This document shows positions 23,071 to 25,600 of a stretch of DNA of 25,600 bases, one piece after another; position 1 is the first letter of the stretch; every line of letters begins with the position of its first letter. The translations under genes and the position numbers were made by a program. The DNA comes from Planctomycetota bacterium (lineage in GTDB: Bacteria; Planctomycetota; UBA1135; UBA2386), in the NCBI GenBank assembly GCA_016793305.1, contig JAEUHU010000571.1:1-25600 (forward strand), in the 5' to 3' direction. Under the pieces are notes generated by a model that saw only the letters and a program-made list of their open reading frames with translations, was not told the DNA's origin and made no database searches.

Positions 23071-25013
23071 TGAGCTACGGCAACGAACTGGACCGCCTCG
23101 GCATCGAGGAGTACCTGGCCCGCTACGGCCGGCGCGAGATGCTGCGGTTCCTCACCTGCGGCAGCGTCGACGACGGCAAGTCGACCCTGATCGGCCGGCT
23201 GCTCTACGACTCGCAGACCGTGCACGACGACGTGCTCGCCGCGACGAAGAAGGCGTCGGCGCGCTACGGCACGACCGGCACCGAGGTCGACCTGGCGCTG
23301 TTGGTGGACGGCCTGCAGGCCGAACGCGAACAGGGCATCACGATCGACGTCGCCTACCGCTACTTCGCCACGCAGAAGCGCAAGTTCGTCATCGCCGACA
23401 CGCCAGGGCACGTGCAGTACACGCGCAACATGGTGACCGGCGCGTCGAACTGCGACCTGGCGGTGATCCTGATCGACGCCCGGCAGGGCGTGCTCGAACA
23501 GACGCGGCGCCACTCGTTCCTGTGCGCACTGCTCGGCATCCAGCACTTCGTGGTCGCCGTCAACAAGATGGACCTGGTCGGCTACTCGGAGCAGCGCTTC
23601 GAGGAGATCCGCTCCGCCTACGCCGAGTTCGCCGCCCGCCTGCAGGTCCGCGACATCCACTTCCTGCCGCTGTCGGCGCTGCTGGGCGAGAACGTCGTGC
23701 ACCGCGCCACGAGCATGCCGTGGTACCAGGGCCCGCCGCTGCTCGAGCACCTCGAGACGGTCCACGTCGCCAGCGACCGCAACCTGGTCGACCTGCGCCT
23801 GCCGGTGCAACTGGTGCTGCGGCCGAACCTCGACTTCCGTGGCTTCTGCGGCACGCTCGCCTCGGGCGTGCTGCGGCCCGGCGACGCGATCGCCGTGTTG
23901 CCCTCGGGCAAGCAGACCCGGATCAAGGCGCTGCACACCGCGAAGGGTCCCATCGCCGAGGCGTTCGCGCCGATGTCGGTCACCGTCACGTTCGCCGACG
24001 AGGTCGACGCCAGCCGCGGCGACATGATCGCGCGCCCGGACAACACGCCGGAGCTGACCAACGAGGTCGAGGCGATGCTGGTCTGGTTCCACGAACAACC
24101 GCTGCAGACCGGCCGCCAGTACCTGGTCAAGCACACCACCCAGCAGTCCGCCTGCGTGGTGACCGACCTGCGCTACCGCATCGAGGTCGCCACGCTCGCC
24201 CGCCAGCCGGCCACGACGCTGCAGATGAACGAGATCGGCCGCGTCCGCCTCGAAACGGCGCGCGCGCTCGCGGTCGACACCTACCAGCAGAACCGCACCA
24301 CCGGCGCGTTCATCCTGATCGACCGCATGAGCAATGCGACGGTCGCCGCCGGCATGATCGTCGAGCGCCGCCGCGTCGGCGACTCGATGCGAGTGCGCCG
24401 GAAGAGCCTCGACGCCGGCCGCAACGTGCGCCTGCAGTCGTTGCGCCTCGTCACCCCCGAGCAGCGGCGGGCGCGCCTCGGCCAGCAACCGGCGGTGGTG
24501 TGGTTGACCGGCCTGCCGCGCTCCGGCAAGACGACGACCGCCTACGCGCTCGAGAAGGCGCTGTTCGACCTCGGCAAGCACGTGCAGGTGCTCGACGGCG
24601 AGACGCTGCGCCTGGGCCTGTGCAAGGACCTCGGCTTCAACACCGCCGACCGCGCCGAGAACGCGCGGCGCGCCGCGGAGCTGGCGAAGCTCGGGCTCGC
24701 CACCGGCATCGTCACCGTGGTGGCCCTGGTGTCGCCGATGCGTGCCGAACGCGAACTCGCCCGCACGATCGTCGGTGCGGCGCACTTCGTCGAGGTGTTC
24801 TGCGACGCACCGCTCGACACCTGCGAGGCCCGCGACCAGGACGGTCTCTACGCGCTGGCCCGCGCCGGCGAGATCACCAACGTCACGGGCGTCGACGCTC
24901 CCTACGAGCCCCCGGCCACGGCAGACGTCGTGATCGACACGGCAGGGTCGACGCCCGAGGCCAATGTCGGGAAGATCCTCGACCACCTCCGCCACCGCCA
25001 CCTGCTGCCGTGA
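23070..25013 (+). CDS. cysNC: Sulfate adenylyltransferase large subunit fused to an APS-kinase-like domain
   Basis: 647 residues. Residues 1-460 are the CysN GTPase that powers CysD: GSVDDGKST (31-39), EREQGITIDVAYRYF, DTPGHVQY, NKMD, then two beta-barrel domains. Residues about 470-647 are an APS-kinase domain: P-loop GLPRSGKT (481-488), DRAENARR and VTGVDAPYEPP. Several family-conserved positions differ from the intact CysC next door: DGDN..H is D509-G-E511-T..L515, the FISPF motif is LVSPM, and [10 protein letters not shown] is DQDGLYALAR (589-598), losing its lysines. ATP binding may be kept while APS phosphorylation is doubtful (inference). A good GGGAGG lies nine bases upstream of the ATG. 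GTP hydrolysis by the first domain looks intact. Confidence 0.95.
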   Translation: MSYGNELDRLGIEEYLARYGRREMLRFLTCGSVDDGKSTLIGRLLYDSQTVHDDVLAATKKASARYGTTGTEVDLALLVDGLQAEREQGITIDVAYRYFATQKRKFVIADTPGHVQYTRNMVTGASNCDLAVILIDARQGVLEQTRRHSFLCALLGIQHFVVAVNKMDLVGYSEQRFEEIRSAYAEFAARLQVRDIHFLPLSALLGENVVHRATSMPWYQGPPLLEHLETVHVASDRNLVDLRLPVQLVLRPNLDFRGFCGTLASGVLRPGDAIAVLPSGKQTRIKALHTAKGPIAEAFAPMSVTVTFADEVDASRGDMIARPDNTPELTNEVEAMLVWFHEQPLQTGRQYLVKHTTQQSACVVTDLRYRIEVATLARQPATTLQMNEIGRVRLETARALAVDTYQQNRTTGAFILIDRMSNATVAAGMIVERRRVGDSMRVRRKSLDAGRNVRLQSLRLVTPEQRRARLGQQPAVVWLTGLPRSGKTTTAYALEKALFDLGKHVQVLDGETLRLGLCKDLGFNTADRAENARRAAELAKLGLATGIVTVVALVSPMRAERELARTIVGAAHFVEVFCDAPLDTCEARDQDGLYALARAGEITNVTGVDAPYEPPATADVVIDTAGSTPEANVGKILDHLRHRHLLP

Positions 25014-25024
25014 GCACCCCCACC

Positions 25025-25600
25025 ATGGAACCCGTGATCGAGGCGATCGGCCTCGGCAAGACCTACCGCCTCTACGGCAAGCCGATCCACCGCGTGCTCG
25101 AACGCATGCCGTGGAACAAGAAGCCACGGCACAAGCCGGTGCACGCGCTCACCGACATCAGCTTCGACGTGAAGCGCGGCGAGTGCGTCGGGGTCGTGGG
25201 CGTGAACGGGGCCGGCAAGTCGACCCTGCTGAAGGTGCTCACCGGCACGACCTACCCGACCTCGGGTCGCTACATCGTGCGCGGCCGCGTGACCAGCCTG
25301 CTCGAGCTGGGAGCGGGCTTCCACTACTCGTTCTCCGGCCACGAGAACATCTTCATGAACGCGGCGATGATGGGGTTCTCGCGCAAGGACGCGCAGAAGC
25401 GCTATCACGAGATCGTCGAGTTCAGCGAGCTCAAGGAGCACATCCACTCGCCGCTGCGGACCTACTCGTCGGGCATGGTCGCGCGCCTCGCGTTCGCGGT
25501 CGCGACCTCGACCGACCCCGACCTGCTGATCCTCGACGAGATCCTGTCGGTCGGCGACCAGAGCTTCCAGAAGAAGTGCTTCGACAAGATCTGGGGCTTC
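25025..25600 (+). CDS. ABC transporter ATPase, polysaccharide-export (Wzt/TagH) type, 3' end outside the window
   Basis: 192 residues are visible; the frame is open to the window edge. Walker A GVNGAGKST is at 59-67, the signature is YSSGM (147-151), the form typical of polysaccharide and teichoic-acid exporters rather than LSGGQ, and Walker B LLILDE is followed by ILSVGD, again typical of this subfamily. The LLELGAGFHYSFSGHENIF stretch is also a hallmark. It should pair with a Wzm/TagG permease, perhaps downstream. The start is 11 bases after the cysNC stop; an in-frame GTG at 25010, overlapping that stop as GTGA, is an alternative. Wzt-type proteins often carry a C-terminal glycan-binding domain, which cannot be judged here. 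Confidence 0.92.
   Translation, partial: MEPVIEAIGLGKTYRLYGKPIHRVLERMPWNKKPRHKPVHALTDISFDVKRGECVGVVGVNGAGKSTLLKVLTGTTYPTSGRYIVRGRVTSLLELGAGFHYSFSGHENIFMNAAMMGFSRKDAQKRYHEIVEFSELKEHIHSPLRTYSSGMVARLAFAVATSTDPDLLILDEILSVGDQSFQKKCFDKIWGF

Overview
This is a high-GC (about 70% by eye), densely coded chromosomal window with no RNA genes, insertion sequences, CRISPR arrays or phage genes that I can see. The gene content and style suggest a member of the Planctomycetota, or a related deep-branching Gram-negative lineage. The pointers are few Shine-Dalgarno sequences, two large alpha/alpha-toroid (squalene-cyclase-like) proteins with TonB-like membrane anchors, a HEAT/vitellogenin-like secreted protein, and many envelope proteins of unknown function. 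This placement is inference, since the window holds no rRNA or other phylogenetic marker beyond rpsT, def and ribF.

Layout. (1) 1-5400: the tail of a beta-rich, Cys-cluster protein, a HEAT/vitellogenin-like exported protein, two small membrane proteins, a secreted 5'-nucleotidase-family metallophosphoesterase and a two-TM protein of unknown function. (2) 5507-8191: a DUF2235 (Tle1-type) serine hydrolase fused to a polytopic membrane domain. (3) 11794-8188, minus strand: an operon-like set of an SDR reductase, an FAD oxidase and a phosphodiester glycosidase-like exported protein. The first two closely resemble DprE2 and DprE1 of mycobacterial decaprenyl-phospho-arabinose synthesis. (4) 11952-12950: a SurA-like periplasmic chaperone, possibly on a leaderless transcript. 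(5) 13206-16690: two tandem, near-identical 513-residue toroid proteins, each with an inner-membrane anchor and linker. (6) 16982-17812: a lone flagellin gene whose leader carries a 10-bp hairpin capped by a cUUCGg tetraloop. (7) Minus strand 19583-17926: a TPR protein followed by rpsT. Plus strand 19813-21290: def-ribF, overlapping by one base. (8) 21551-25600: cysC-cysD-cysNC (sulfate activation to PAPS), followed 11 bases later by a Wzt/TagH-type polysaccharide-export ATPase that runs off the window.

How the genes may work together. Several blocks point to surface-glycan work: the DprE-like epimerase pair, the exported phosphodiester glycosidase-like protein, and sulfate activation placed next to a polysaccharide exporter ATPase. 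The kinase domain at the end of CysNC looks degenerate, which would explain why a separate intact CysC heads the same operon. The most novel items are the tandem anchored toroids, the DprE1/DprE2-like pair outside the Actinobacteria, the PAPS/exporter linkage, and the UUCG-capped flagellin leader.
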